Shown: positions 12,251 to 25,039, counted from the stretch's first letter. The stretch is 64,000 nt of DNA from Pterois miles (GCA_947000775.1 CAMQGK010000328.1:3257501-3321500), one strand, 5' to 3'. The notes: a model not told the origin generated them from the letters alone. Numbers and translations are program-made.

Positions 12251-13440
12251 AGGAATACTACATAGTACTACATAAGTACTACATAAACCTCCATTTGGAG
12301 TTATTCTGGAAATACTTCATTCATCCTGCTTAGTTTCTCACTTGTTTCTTGCCACCTTCTCAATATTGTGTGTACCTTGTTAAGTTTTGCAGTTTATATT
12401 ATGGTGTTATTAGTATTATTAGTGTTGTTAAACTATTTTATCTGTTATGTAACTGACTACAATGATGAATCATATAAATAATACTGTACACACTAAGCTG
12501 TAAACAACTCTAACTAGTCAAAGCTGTCAAATAAATGTAGCGATGGAAGAACGTTTACTCTAGTACTGTACTTAAGTACTTGTACTTTACTCGAGTACTG
12601 CCATTAAAGCTTCTCTACAATTCAGAGGCAATATGGCACTTTTTACTTATATTTAACAGCTGTTACTACTTACAGTACTGATACAAAACTCATCATAATA
12701 TATCATGTCCACCAATATAAGGTAAGTTAGTTAGGTAGTTGAAATGATCTTGACTGGCTGCAACATTAAAATCTTTAATGACAATAATCCAACAATAATT
12801 AAACTGAATAGTAATAAAAAATATAATGTGAACTCAGGACTTTTACTTGTAATGGCCTCCTTTCAAAGTGTGGTACTTTTACTTTAAAAAGTATAGTTTT
12901 AAATTACTTCTGAAATGTAGATAGTGGCATAAACTAGAAGAACTCGCAATTGTACTAAAGTGACTTTGATATTTTTGACCACCGCATTTATGTGAAAAGT
13001 TTGTAGTTAAATTACATATTGAGATTATACATTTGATAATACAGTAAATACACAGCTCAGTTACTTCCGGTAGAATAAAAACACCTAATGAATGTTTTCT
13101 GTTAAATCCAACCACGATAATATTTCATCAGTCTCAGCGAATCATTAATACCGATCATTAGAGGCCATGAATGTAAATCAGCAGGGCCGGCTGTGAAAGA
13201 GGGAACTCAACACTTCATTTATTTCTGCTCCAGTCGGTGACATCAGATCAGACCGGTCTGATGTAAACGTTTGGCTCTTGAACCCCAAAAAGGACAAGCT
13301 GTGCTGTGAACTCACATTAAATACTCGCATGACGAGGTTTGCTCCAAAATAACACATCCACCATTTTAAAAGAAAAAAGACGAAGGTCAAAATAAGTGAT
13401 AGCAGATAATCAAGACAAATTACAAAACGATTGTGAAGAA

Positions 13441-14080
13441 ACACTTCATTTTACAGGTCTGAAAATTTCATAGTAATTAGGTGATAATTAGCAGGAAAGC
13501 CATTTGAAACGTCTTTGGATTCACTGCCAAATTCTGTTTATCAGCAGACGTGGAAATAAAGCATGTCAATTAACTTTGCATTTCCTGGAAATACATTAAA
13601 TAAATTATAAACTATTGGGAAACAGTGGAATATAATTATTAAATCATGTTTATTATAAAGTAATTTTCGATAAATTTTGATTTTAAAATAGTCAAAACTA
13701 AAAGAAGACACTTCTGATCAGTTCACTTCTTATTGTCTACAGAGATCAAGTTAACTGGTAGCTAATGCTACTAATTCGGATGTTTTTAGTTATTTGATAA
13801 TTATTAGCTATTGTGTTTAGAAAGCAGACATGGAAATAAAGCACATCAATAACTTCATATTAAATAAAGAAAACTAAAAATAGTATTAATAAATTACCAA
13901 TTATTAAGAAATAATGGAATATAATAATTAAATCATGTTTATTATAATGTCATTTTCAATAAATTTTGAGGCAAATATTGGGGTAATCTGGCAGTAATTT
14001 CAAAGAAATTTCAAATGGGTTACTTGCTAATTGTCACCTAATTGCTATGAAACTTGCAGACCTGTAAAATGAAGCGACAC
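13441..14080. mobile_element. MITE family A copy 1
   Basis: Left end ACACTTCATTTTACAGGTCT plus TAGTAATTAGGTGATAATTA; right end CACCTAATTGCTATGAAACT plus CAGACCTGTAAAATGAAG, its reverse complement. The AT-rich interior has no frame. Copies 2 and 3 lie at 19054 and 36322. Confidence 0.82.
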
Positions 14081-14733
14081 CTAAACAATATTTGCTTCAC
14101 ACATTTTTTTTTACCATTAAAAATGTGTGTACAGTGGATGGGAAAAGAGCTCTTCATACTCAACAAAGCAAAGATGTGCAAACACAACTTTAGCGCTGAA
14201 AAGACACCGAATTATACACATGTAAACCTGTTAATGAAATAAATAGAGAAACAATAGAAGCGTTAGGTAGTACATGTTCAGCACTAATCACACCTACTGC
14301 ATGATCAGAGCCGCTACTTCATACATTCATATCAGGGTCATGATGAGTCAACCAGTGGTTATACTGCACAATACTGACAGCAAAAACAAAATGTAGTAAC
14401 AAAACTAATAATTAGCTAGTTTTTACAATCATCCTCCACACATGAACATACATTAATTTTGTAGTAGTACATTAAAAGCTCTCAGGTTGTATTCATAAGC
14501 AGGTACAGGTATTCATACAGCAGGTAGCTCACATCATCATGTAACACCAAATGAGGAGATGCACAGTGGAAGTGGAACGTTTTCAGGCCCATCTACTTGT
14601 TGCACACTTTATCGTATTATAGATTTAATTTACTTTTTTTGGCAATTAATTCTACATATAATAAAGATGAAGAGGCTGTAGTTTTTTATTTTTAATAGTT
14701 TGATACTAAAGCAGCTGTGTGTCTCTTTAAAAC

Positions 14734-15160
14734 TAGTGATGCACCGATACTGGATATCAGTGAAATCAGTTTAATTCTGTCTATATGCATCGTGGATTAT
14801 ATACTGAAATTTTAATTACTTATCAATTTGTTAATGCATTAAAAAGTTTACACTTTAATTATAATTCCTGTTAATTTGGAAGACTTTTTGCCAAGTTGCT
14901 GGTATACAATTTATTATTTTGATGATAAATAACAATTCACTAAATTTATAAATATTTATTTGCCATATTTTGTTTTATAAAGTTAGGAAAGCAGTGTGTA
15001 AATTAAACCTGTTGTAGCTTTACACGTTACAGAATGATCCCAGTCATTTCCACAAACTCTGGTATTGGATTGGACTCGGTAAATATATAGATATCTAAAG
15101 CCCGGGTATTGATATCGGTATCGGTATCGGGACTGAAAAAGTCAGATCGGTGCATCTCTA
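14734..15160. mobile_element. hAT-like MITE with 8-bp target duplication
   Basis: Terminal inverted repeats TAGTGATGCACCGAT and, inverted, ATCGGTGCATCTCTA. Flanks TTTAAAAC (14726-14733) and GTTAAAAC (15161-15168) agree at 7 of 8 bases, as expected for a hAT-type target duplication. The interior is AT-rich without a transposase. Confidence 0.8.
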
Positions 15161-15581
15161 GTTAAAACTCGTTTTCCTCTGACTATAAACTTTTATCTTT
15201 TAAGACTGCAATTTACATTCTCCAGTTAATCAGACATGGAAGTGACTCATTTCAACAAAACATTTAAATATTCAATTATAGTTCTTTGTCTTAGTGTTTA
15301 AACGATGAGCACATTCGCTGATGATTTCATACGTTCCCCTCTGAAAGTAAATGAATAGACGTTGAGATAACAAGACGGAGCTGCGAGGAGCAAACTCGCA
15401 GTAATCTCATTAAAAACGTGTTATCTTCACTTCTCAGTCTGAGCTCTCGCCTCGCTTCTTCTCGCACCTCCAACTCTCTGAGACAAGTACACAAATCACA
15501 CACACACATGTGAAAACAAATATGCATACAGTACATATGCACTCATGGGTATGCGAGCATTTACAGTGTGCACAGAGAGCG

Positions 15582-15582
<1 letters not shown>

Positions 15583-15647
<65 letters not shown>

Positions 15648-15749
15648 TATGCAGATGGTGGAGATTACTCATGCCTCAGTAACACTGTAAAAGTCAGGCA
15701 CATTCTCCAACACTTTAATAACATTCCTGCCTCTAACCACAACAACTCA

Positions 15750-15813
<64 letters not shown>
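15583..15813 (+). repeat. Two (CA)n microsatellites
   Basis: Runs at about 15583-15645 and 15751-15813, each around 60 bases, separated by about 105 bases of unique sequence. Confidence 0.95.
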
Positions 15814-15818
<5 letters not shown>

Positions 15819-16057
15819 TGTGTATTAGCTTGTAATGTAAGTATTAACAGAAAGTAAGTGCGTTGAAGTTGGGTAAAGGTGTGTTTTACGTAGCAGATTT
15901 AAATGTTCAGTAGTTACACAGACACCTTTAAGGTTTTAGAGCACCAGTATAGACGAGTGATTCTGTACGAGGGAAGAGAAAAATAAAACACACACAGTCA
16001 AAAAAATAACCTCTCATCCTTTTCTCCTCTCCACACCTGTGTTTCTGTCGGACCCGT

Positions 16058-19000
16058 TCACTCCTCCCCCTCCAGCTCTCCTTTCGACTGAACACCGCCT
16101 TGTTTGGCCACCTCGGCCTCCTTCAGAGCGCTGATGACTGGTAACCATGGCGACGGCAGCCCAGGCCCAGTCCTCTTGACCTGGTTGAGGTGGCTGAGGG
16201 CGGCGTACAGCCCGGCGTCGGCCCCGCCGCGGACGCCCGGCTCTTCCTCCTCCTCCTCCCCCTGCTGCTGCTGCTGCTGCTCTGTGTAGTACATCTCCAG
16301 AGCTGCCGGGGTGCAGTGCTTCTGCTGTTACAGCAGAAACACAAACATGTCTTCGTTTGCTCCAGTGGAGGCGAGAAACTGCTCTGACAGTTATAACACA
16401 AGTCCGTCCCAGCAGGTCAACACACAGTATATCTGTTTCTGACTTCCATTGATGGTGTGATTATTTCTATTATAGAAATAATGATTAACAAACTTTAGGA
16501 CATCTTTTATAAGGACATAAGCAAGTGTGAATTTAGTTTTTGAAGAGGCGGCTACAGTAGAATCAGCTATTATCAATTAAAATATTAGACAAAATAATCT
16601 TAACTCCAGGTCCACCCACTAGCTTTTTTTCTGGAGCTTTCAACAATACCTTACAGTCTTCAACAGTTAGCTCATTGTCAACTCTAAAGCAGGTAAGTGG
16701 ACCTTCAGTTTAAAAAATACCTTTTCCAAGGCCAAGAACAAACTTTCAAGCTCAAAATACATCAGAGGACAATGCCAGGTTTGGAAAGCTCAGAAAACAT
16801 CTATCAGTCAATAATGTATAAACGCTGCAAAAGCTTCCTAAACAACAAAAGCCTTTATCTAAAACTGTTGATTAAAATGTGGAAGATGCGCTGTGGACAC
16901 AGAAAGAGGAAAGTGGAACATTTACTTGTGAGGCCTGTTTACAACTCTCCATCAGTGGGAAACAAGTGAGAACACATGGCAGTGTCACAAGTACGCGACG
17001 CAAATGTTTCTGCAAACCAGATCAGGGGAGTTAAAATGTCTCCTGTCCTGTTACAGCGTTTTTTTTTTTTTTTTCTAGAAGAAGAACAAGATGTTGAGAC
17101 TGTTGAATTTTACAGGCATTTGGGCATCGTGATTGACAACAAGTTGATCTTACACAGGAATAAAGATATGCTGACTAAGAATCACCAGTTGCATCTTTGT
17201 TTGAGGAAACTAGTTCCAGGTTGACACTGGTGACAAAACGGTGACACTGTTTTATAAATAGTTTACTGAGCCAGTTGGACTTTTATTTGCTGGTATGTGT
17301 CCCCCAACCTCAAACAGAAAAACTCATTAACAAGGGTGATGAAAATCAGCCGCTAAATCATCGGCACTGAGCAGAAATGTCTGTCTGAACAGGTCATTAA
17401 ACAGATGATAAGGAAAGCAGAACCATAATTTCAGACAGTACCCGCCCCCCTGCGTTCAGAGTCTAAGTTTCTGTCCTCTGCATCCCGCCTCACACAACCA
17501 TCAGTCAAAACCAACTGTAGAGTACAGGTAGCCTTTTTAGGCCTTTTTTTATGTGTATATTGTCTCATGTGATGAGCTGTTGTTGTTATTGCTAGTGTGG
17601 CAAAACCATTTGCCCCTCTGGGAAAAATAAGGTCTTGAACTTTATCCAAATGTACAGACATAGTTCAAGATTTACAGTACTAATACCCCACGGTTGCCAG
17701 GTCCATTTAGGACGAGCCTTCAGTTAAGGAAAAAGCATCCCGTGCAACGAGGAGGCCGTACGAGACAATGTGAGTGAATTAAATCAAACAAACTGAACGT
17801 CCATCCTGTTAACGTTATGTTTTGGAAAGGGCCCACAGAGTTGTGTCGACCTCACAAGAGTTTCTCTTCTGAGGATCCACTACCTGACCTTCCCTCTCAG
17901 CGAGGGAGTCGAACCTCTCAAAAGCACAGCAGTGACTACGCCTCCCTCCGACCTCCATCCTCACTCCTCTCTTTATGTCTCCAACAACGCATTAGCAGGA
18001 AAAAATGCTGAAAGCAACTGTAACCGGCAAAAACTTCAAAAGCCTTGCCGGAAGGTTCCCCCCCTCCCCCCTTCCCTTCCTTGCTTCCCCCCTAACTGTT
18101 AAGCCTTTAATCACAGTTTAGTCACGCTCAGCCCTAATTAAAGACCCCTCCGATTCACAGGCGGGCGTCCCAATCTCTGCCTGACCAGAAAGCTGGCTCT
18201 GCAGCTCCCTCTCCCTCTGGCTCTCACACTCTCTCATTTTCTTATGCGAGACGGGCTCTTTAACTAACATGCGTGGCAGCGGCGGCAGCGCTACGCGAAG
18301 CCTCCAAGGTGTCGTTGGGAGATAATGAGTTTGAGCTTCCAACTGCAGTTTTCAGAGAATCCTCCCAAAGTGACGGATGTGAGGGTGTGCCGAGACACAA
18401 AGCGGCGGCTGCATTGTAGACTGTGTGAGTACCTTTTGAGTGGATGTCGCACAGACTACTTTGGGCTGGATAATGAATTAAGAAGTCTGTGATATCCAAG
18501 GACGAGACCATTACATGAGCTGTTTCTGCTGGTCTCTGCTATACGGCAGGAAGATGGTGGCCACTTAGATTTGTCTTTCTCTCCCCAAATCATGTATCCA
18601 TGTTTATACAGCTGAGTGGTGTCACATGTCTGAGAGACTGCATGTGTTTATGCAACTCAATACTGAACATGAACGTGAAATCAAAAATGATATACTAAGC
18701 AGCGTTTCAGTGGTGTGAGTGAGCTCATCTATGTGTGTGTGTTCATGCTGCCTACCTTAAGGATGAAACCCTCTGGGCAGGTAAGTTGGTCATACCACAT
18801 GGCTTTGTACATGAGCAGGAGGAGCAAGCTGGTCAGGAAGGCCAAAGTGATGAGGATCAGACCTGTGATCTGAGCAACAACACACATACACATGAACACA
18901 CACACATATACATATACAGTACTTCAGCAACAAGTGTCATCAATACCTCAAAAGAATAAGGCTGGCGATATATTTTTAGGTTTGTCAACATATACCATGT

Positions 19001-22000
19001 AAATGCCAAAACCAGCAATGCGTTAGTTTGTCTCTTAATAATTTAGGACTTTAGGTAACACTTCATTTCCCAGGTCTGCAAATGTCACAGTAATTAGGCG
19101 ATAATTTGCAATCTAGTGAAATACTGCGTGGATCAAAGTGTGCATTTATGTTTCTAGCACCTGAGCTAAGATTTAGACAGCTGGAGCCGTTGTTCATCCT
19201 GCAAGTAACCTATTTGAAATTTCTTTGTAATTACTGCCAAAATTACCCCAATATTTACCTCAAATTATTAATTATAATAATATATTTACTAAAATTATTT
19301 ACTAAAATAGCATATAATGGTTAAAACTGGGCCCTTAGTCTTGAGAAGAGGCTGCTCTTCATTGGAGGTGGAAAACCAAAACTAATAGAAGACACTTCTG
19401 ATCAGACACTAATCTCACCGTTGTGACTTTTTGTCTACACAGATGCAACCTGGTGCCTGATGTCATGATTCAGGGAGATTTTAAAGACATTTAAAGTAAG
19501 TATTTGCTAATTATTATCTTTTTATCAGCAGACATGGAAATAAAGCATATCAATTAACTTTGTATTCTTTTCCTAGAACTGTATTAAATAAATTAACAGC
19601 TATTAGGAATATAATTATTAAATAATGTGTATAATAAAGCTGATCAATTTTGAGGTAAATATTGGGGTAATTTGGCAGTAATTTCAAATAGGTTACTTGC
19701 TAATTATCACCTAATTACCATGAAATTTGCAGACTTGTAAAATGAAATGTTGCCAAAACATGTAATGAATATACTATTTTTAAAAAGCCTTAATGTTTTC
19801 ATAAAACAGTTGGACACTGTAGTATTCAGCAAATGTAACTGAAACAGGAAAATGGAGAGCATTTGTTGGGGACTACTTTAATCAGCGGATTAATATTCAT
19901 TTGGTGCTCCAGTGAGCATTTATGGCAGCGGGGCAGTGCATGTGGGACTGACTCAAAATAAACTGTGTGTGTTCATGATAATAGGGAACACATTAACCAG
20001 GGCAGTAGTTTGGCTCATTGTTGTGTTTTTAAGTCCAACTGAAATTAAATTGCATGAATTTGTCAGCTACAGCACACATACAGCCGCTGCTCTGTAAAAC
20101 ACTTCTCCGGTATTCTCCTGAAAAAAATCACAAACCAAAATCATGATGGCGCCCCCTGGTTTTACATTAATTAGACAGTCTTCATAGATGGAGGCTGCAT
20201 TTCCATACAGCCAATCAAACCTTGCATAACGCTGTGACGTCAGCGCTGCGACAGTCACACTGATGTAGACAGCAGCCTGCTACGCAACAAAAGGAACCAC
20301 AGACTCTGAACAACAACCCACGTTAGCTTTCCTGCTAAAGTTTCCTTCTTAGCTACTCAGAAACATGAACACACGCCTTGTCCCACACCTTAGCTCCTTC
20401 AATAAGCGACCAAACAAAGATTCACTGGGAAAAGTGCACGGCTAACTTCACTTCTTTAGCTGCTCAGCTGCAGCACATTAGACAGCATGTAAACGTTCCT
20501 GCAAATGTCACTTCGGTCCGGTTAGATGCAGGTGTGGTTGTTACTCTTCAGCATCACTAGCAACACGCCGTTTGCCCATGACATGTCAGCTACAATGCAA
20601 GTTTGCTTTGTCTCCTGTTCATTACGGTGTAACACCAGCACTGTGGCAGCCTGCCAGCTGCTGTCAATCAAACGCTGACACACCCCTCTAACCGGCTGAG
20701 ACCAAAATTTGTACTTCTAATATTTCTTCCTTTTACTGAAACAAAACTAACAACAACACACTGAAAAAAACATGATGACATTATTACAGACAGCAAAAAG
20801 GGATGACTAAATGTGCTTCAGGCTCTGGATACACAGCTAATACTTGTATACCCCTCCATTGTTGGTTTGGTCATGAGATTTATTGACAATAACAAAAACA
20901 GAATATCACCAGACTTATCTCTCGAGCAGAACATGAGCCGGTTCCCAGATGTCAGGCTATTGTTGTACCTTGGCTTTCTCTGAAACATCACTGTAGAAGT
21001 TGATATTCAGCCTCTTGATATTGGGCACATACAGCTTGTTCTTCTTCTGCTGCAGCTGATATTGTGTTGACGTCTTCACAATGACCTGCAGCAGAAACAA
21101 TGCACTTGTAATTGTGACTCTTGAGGGGGAAAAAACTAATTATCTGTTATTTGTTTTAAATTATAGTTGATGGATGATGTTGTCCTTAGCGTTCAGTGAG
21201 CCTATCTCCACTGTCTAAAAATACACCAGCATCATTTGCAAAAGCAGCCAGATTTAATCAATGCCTTAAAAACACATTTGGGAGCTGCAAACAAAGTGGT
21301 ATTTATGTTAATGTTTCAGCAACATCTGATCAGCCTGTGGAACATCCTGTGCTGCAGAGTGCCAGAATATGATTATATTATATATGATTGAGGCCTTTCT
21401 TCATGCATTATGCATTCAGAGAGGTGCTTGCATCACATGGGTTGATGCCAAGGTGTTAACGTGGGATGGTAGGTAACGGATGGTGAATACAGCAGTCGCA
21501 GTGCTGGGGCTTATGCTTGGAAGGAAGCAAAACATGCTGACATGCACGACTCGTAATCTGTTAGCTATTTCTGTAATGCTGTAAAGTGAGGTCTGCTGCG
21601 GTCAGCGTGAAACTTTGCCTGACGTTTGCTGTGCAGTGTACAGTGAAGACCGAGGACCGATAAACTCCTCCCAACCGACTGTCGGACAGTCAGTGCTTTA
21701 TTTGTACTCTTTTTACAGTAATCAGAACACAGCTATGAAGATAACAATGTAGGCTTACAATAGATTTAACTTGTAAAATGTAGCTACCTTAACTCTAAGC
21801 CATACTGTCCACGTCTTCCTCGCCTCATGCAAGTCCATATAATGTTATGTTATGCTGCTAAATATTTTGTTTTAGATGTTTCAACAGACCGGAGGGCACA
21901 GATGATGAAGGCAGCACTTTCTGCCCTGCTAGCAAACTAACTTTACCTGCCTCAGAGCTTTCAAACAAATATTTATTGACAACTGTCAACAGCCAGAACG

Positions 22001-23679
22001 GTCCGCAGGAACCAACGGGACCTTAGAGTGTGAGCCCTTAAATCAGCTTTGGCTTTATATTGCAAATGATCTACTTGTACAGTAAGAGTAGGAATTAAAC
22101 ATTAAAGCTATGCCTAGCTTCAGAGAAAAAAGAAGGGCGGGGGGGAGAAGAAACAAAAAAAATGATTTGTTATGGGGGGGGGGGGGGTGCAAATCATCAA
22201 AAGAAGAATAAAGAAAGGGGTGAGGAGACTGTGGAGTTCAAGTAAGTGTTGGTATCCTTAGGTTATAAGTGGGCGCCCTCCTTCAAGGTGTTTCGCTGAT
22301 GACCCAGACACCTCAGAGGGTTAGAGTGAGTCCAGCGTCCCAGGTTCACTCCCAGATGCCATAGCTCACTTGAAGGCCCAGTCGGCCCCTTTCCACAGCC
22401 ACTGGCTCCCCTTCTGAGACTGGAGGGTTCTTGACTGCCTGCCTGTGGGCCTTCCCTCGCCCCACTTCCCTGGTGCCTGGATGTTGGGTGGCTACAAAAC
22501 CTCTGCAGCCTACTTCCACTGGGCGGACTTCGCTCGCCGGTGAGATCGAGCGGGTGGTCCCGCTTTCCGCGTGGCTTCCTGCCCTCAGGGCACGTAGCTC
22601 ATGATGTAGACGAGCTTGAGTGAGGGTGACCACAGAACAGGTCTGGCAGTTGGTAGATGTGATCTCAGCTGGGAGGCAGAGTTTCTTGCCCAGGTCCGCC
22701 AGCAGCTTCCAGTCCGGGGCCTGGCCCGGCGGCCCGGGGGGGGGTTTTAAGGGGGGGGGGGGGGGGGGGCCCCCCGGGGAAAAGGGGGGGGGGGGGCAAT
22801 TGATGGGGGGGGGGGCGTTGCTGCGTGGTCCGCACTGCGGCATGTACCGGGTGCCGCAGGTTCGGCCTTGGGTGAGGCTTGTCTGACCCCTAGGTGCTAG
22901 GTTGTGGGCTGGATGGGGGTGGGGCTCGCCCCCTGGTTGGGAGGAGAAGGAGGACATATAGGAGCCCGTGGTGAAGCTCGCCGCGCCCCCCCGCCCGGGC
23001 TTCCCCCCCCCTCCCTGCCCCCTGCCCGCCTCGCCTGCGAAACAGCTTGTGCACGCCTTTTCGCCCCCCTTCCCCCCGAACCCCCCGGGCACCCACGTGG
23101 GGGCCTGGGGGGGGGGGGGGCGTTGCAGGGGGGGGGAGGAGGGCCGCAAACCGCTCTGCCTGAGCTTGGCAGATGTCCCGTGTCTGGGCTGCGCGCCAGT
23201 TGCAACGACGGGGTCCACCCCCAGTGGCAGGACGGCAGTCACGTAGACTCACAAGGGACACTGATCTAATAGGCAGCATCCCTTTTACCTTGTCTGCAGA
23301 GGAAAGGGAGGAGAGAGAGAAAGGAGGGGGGCGGAGAGGGACTTCAATGCTGGAGCGTGGGAGTAACCATATGAAGCTGAGCTTCAGCTTGCTGGGCAGG
23401 GTGCGTGATGTAGGGGGCTACCTCCCGAGGTGCTTGTCTTAGGGGGGGTCAAAACCTAGGTTTAGGTAGAGACATTGGAATGGGTCTCCTTGCCGATGCA
23501 GAAGCGGTGGCTTTCAGAGAAAAGGCCTCCAAAGCTGATCTAATCAGACAGACTTGCTGCCTGCGAAGGGCTGCTGGAGCTGGTTGACCTCCAGGGGGGA
23601 GATGAGGGGAATTTAACAAAACCGTCGTCCACGGCTGCTTCTCCAGCTTATCAGACAGATTGCTGCCTAGCTTTACCAT
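16058..23679 (-). CDS. caly: Calcyon, neuron-specific vesicular protein (4 coding exons; first one frame-broken as sequenced)
   Basis: Calcyon is a single-pass vesicle membrane protein of the NSG1/NSG2 family. It binds clathrin light chain and promotes endocytosis in neurons. Coding exons: about 23712-23553 (ATG at 23679), 21085-20969, 18869-18756 and 16324-16058. The first starts MVKLGSNLSDKLEKQP and carries the family motif PLISPLEVNQLQ in another frame. The second reads VIVKTSTQYQ through NKLYVPNIKRLNI. The third is the transmembrane segment (ITGLILITLAFLTSLLLLL) followed by MYKAMWYDQLTCPEGFILK. The last has QKHCTPAALEMYYTEQ, then polyQ and polyE tracts, and ends GELEGEE. WYDQ-TCP and CTP--LEMYYTE fit calcyon better than NSG1 or NSG2. 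Exons 2-4 are clean and in phase. Exon 1 needs two extra bases to join the motifs and a third to give a normal donor after GSK. Sequencing error in G/C runs is the likely cause; a real defect is possible. Confidence 0.92.
17060..17640 (+). mobile_element. L2-type LINE fragment (reverse transcriptase C-terminal part)
   Basis: Frame at about 17070-17224 reads VEFYRHLGIVIDNKLILHRN, the conserved YLGV-ID-KL segment after the palm domain of L2-type enzymes. LCLRKL and, in shifted frames, FYK-EPVGLLFAGMC and RSLSFCPLHPAS follow, matching the C-terminus of such proteins. The frame is broken repeatedly. It lies downstream of caly exon 3, inside its last intron. Confidence 0.7.
19054..19754. mobile_element. 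MITE family A copy 2, in caly intron
   Basis: Terminal repeats GGTAACACTTCATTTCCCAG and, inverted, GCAGACTTGTAAAATGAAAT. It shares interior GGTGGAAAACCAAAACTAAT and AGACACTTCTGATCAGACAC with copy 3. It lies in the third coding-region intron of caly. Confidence 0.82.
22135..23130. repeat. G-homopolymer-rich block
   Basis: Plus-strand runs of 8 to 19 G occur at about 22174-22188, 22736-22745, 22752-22770, 22784-22797, 22805-22815, 23107-23120 and 23130-23138, with C runs between. The arrangement is too homopolymeric for the decayed coding sequence around it. It may reflect base-calling or assembly artefact, or real G-quadruplex-prone sequence. Confidence 0.8.
22346..22900 (-). pseudogene. Decayed retroelement-derived coding fragment in caly intron
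   Basis: A minus-strand open frame (22346-23242) is not a normal gene. Its 3' half contains APDWKLLADLGKKLCLPAEI, VYIMSYVP in a neighbouring frame, and RPVEVGCRGFVA. I recall these in this order (DW--DL-K-L-P, VY--ELTVP, PVEVGCRGFV) at the C-terminal end of repetitive reverse-transcriptase-like proteins in fish and invertebrates. The frame is broken between the blocks and the 5' half is swamped by G runs. Which retroelement clade it belongs to is uncertain. Confidence 0.6.
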
Positions 23680-24439
23680 GCTGCTTGGCTGCCTGAAGAT
23701 GCTCGGACAGATCTGCAGAGCAGGGACGGGCAGATCAGGTCAGACTGACTCAGACTCTGTGCTTTGTAACCAAATGTGACAGTGCTGCATGTAGCTCGAA
23801 TCGAGGATCCTGCCGGGACACAAGGGAAGGTGGAGAAGATGACAGCGTGACGAGGAAAAAGAAGAGTAATATAGACCGCACAAAAAGGAGAATAGAATAA
23901 TAAAAAAAGTATTTCTGATACTGCAAGAAATTAGTTTGAGATGCAATGTCAGCTTGTTGGTCCATCTGGAGGATGGATTGCCTTGAAATGGTAAAGAGAT
24001 TCATCTGGATGAATAGTAATGGTGGTCAAAATTTTATTTGTCCAATATTTTGATTTTGAAACTCGTGGCATTCCCATCAGCCTCTAACATAGGCTACTAA
24101 CACACTAAACTAACATGATGAACATGGTGGGAATTAAACCTGCTAAACAACAGCATGTTTGCATTGTCATGGCTGTAGACTCTTTGTCTTGTTAGCTTGT
24201 TAAATCTAATAATAACACTATAAATACATAACAGTAAAAAAACAACAATTTGCTGTTTTGCAGTAGGTTATGTACTAGATTATGTCTTGGCAGGGAGCAG
24301 TGACTTCCTGGATACTTTGCTAGATGCTTGGCAATTGCTCAGAGCCAAGACATAGTCTGACACATAACCCACTGTAGAACCACAACATGTGTTTTTACAC
24401 TTCAATTTTTGTATTAGAGGTGCTGGTAGGGGGTTTTGT

Positions 24440-24626
24440 TACATTTGGCCGGAGCTAGGCTAGCTGTTTCAACCGTTTCCTGTCTTAATGCTAAGCTAAG
24501 CTAACCATGCAGCTTGCAGTTGCTTCATACAGCAGCATACAGATATGAAAATTATAATCTTCTCAGCAAACCCTCAGTAAGAAAGCAAATGAGCATATTT
24601 CCCAAAAATATCAGAGTGTTCCTTTA
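24440..24626 (+). repeat. Interspersed teleost repeat (GCTAAGCTAAGCTAACC type)
   Basis: TGCTAAGCTAAGCTAACC, then ATATGAAAATTATAATCTTC, GAAAGCAAATGAGCATATTT and GTGTTCCTTTAA follow the order of a high-copy fish repeat I recall. Non-coding. Confidence 0.55.
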
Positions 24627-25039
24627 ATAACTAAACGACTTTATGAGGTTGAGTGGAGTTATAATTGTGTAGCTGAAAGTGAGGCCATAAAACCTGGAAA
24701 CAAGTCAGCATTTTAGCACTTCTGGTTCCCTTGTCTGGAAGTCAATAGGTTTTTTTTGTTAGATGCCTGAAATAAGGTCTGTGGTAAACATAAGCTGAAG
24801 AGATTTTAATGTTTTGCTCTGCAACATAAAATACACCTATAAAAAGGTGGTTGCTAACAAGTGGCTAAATGAGACGACTAAATATCATCACACTGACTCG
24901 TCCACCTTTACAAACTTGTGTTTATATTCATGTTCATTCGACCGTGGTTTAGTTGGTTTCTAGCCTAACATGAGCTTTTTACTTTTGGCGATTGCGTTCA
25001 CATTTCAGAAATCATAAAGTGGCGTTAATTTGTGAAGAT

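Larger units (their letters stand above)
9851..13440. other. Non-coding apart from listed repeats
   Basis: Between the CA cluster, element E and the L2 tail I see no exon. At 12530-12900, AGTACT/TACTTTTACTTTAA-type motifs, common in a fish interspersed repeat, appear in degenerate form. Confidence 0.45.

Noticed and set aside
16104..16387. Plus-strand leucine/serine-rich frames
   Set aside because: Shadows of the caly last exon, caused by its CAG/GAG repeats.
22135..23138. CpG island
   Set aside because: G/C content comes from homopolymer runs, not from CpG density, and the block lies inside an intron.
22346..23242. 298-codon proline/glycine-rich gene on the minus strand
   Set aside because: The 5' half is translated G runs and the 3' half is a broken retroelement fragment. 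It lies inside a caly intron.
23449..23679. Intact 76-codon protein starting MVKLG
   Set aside because: After residue 16 it leaves the calcyon frame because of missing bases. The family motif PLISPLEVNQLQ is in another frame, so this is a damaged exon, not a small gene.
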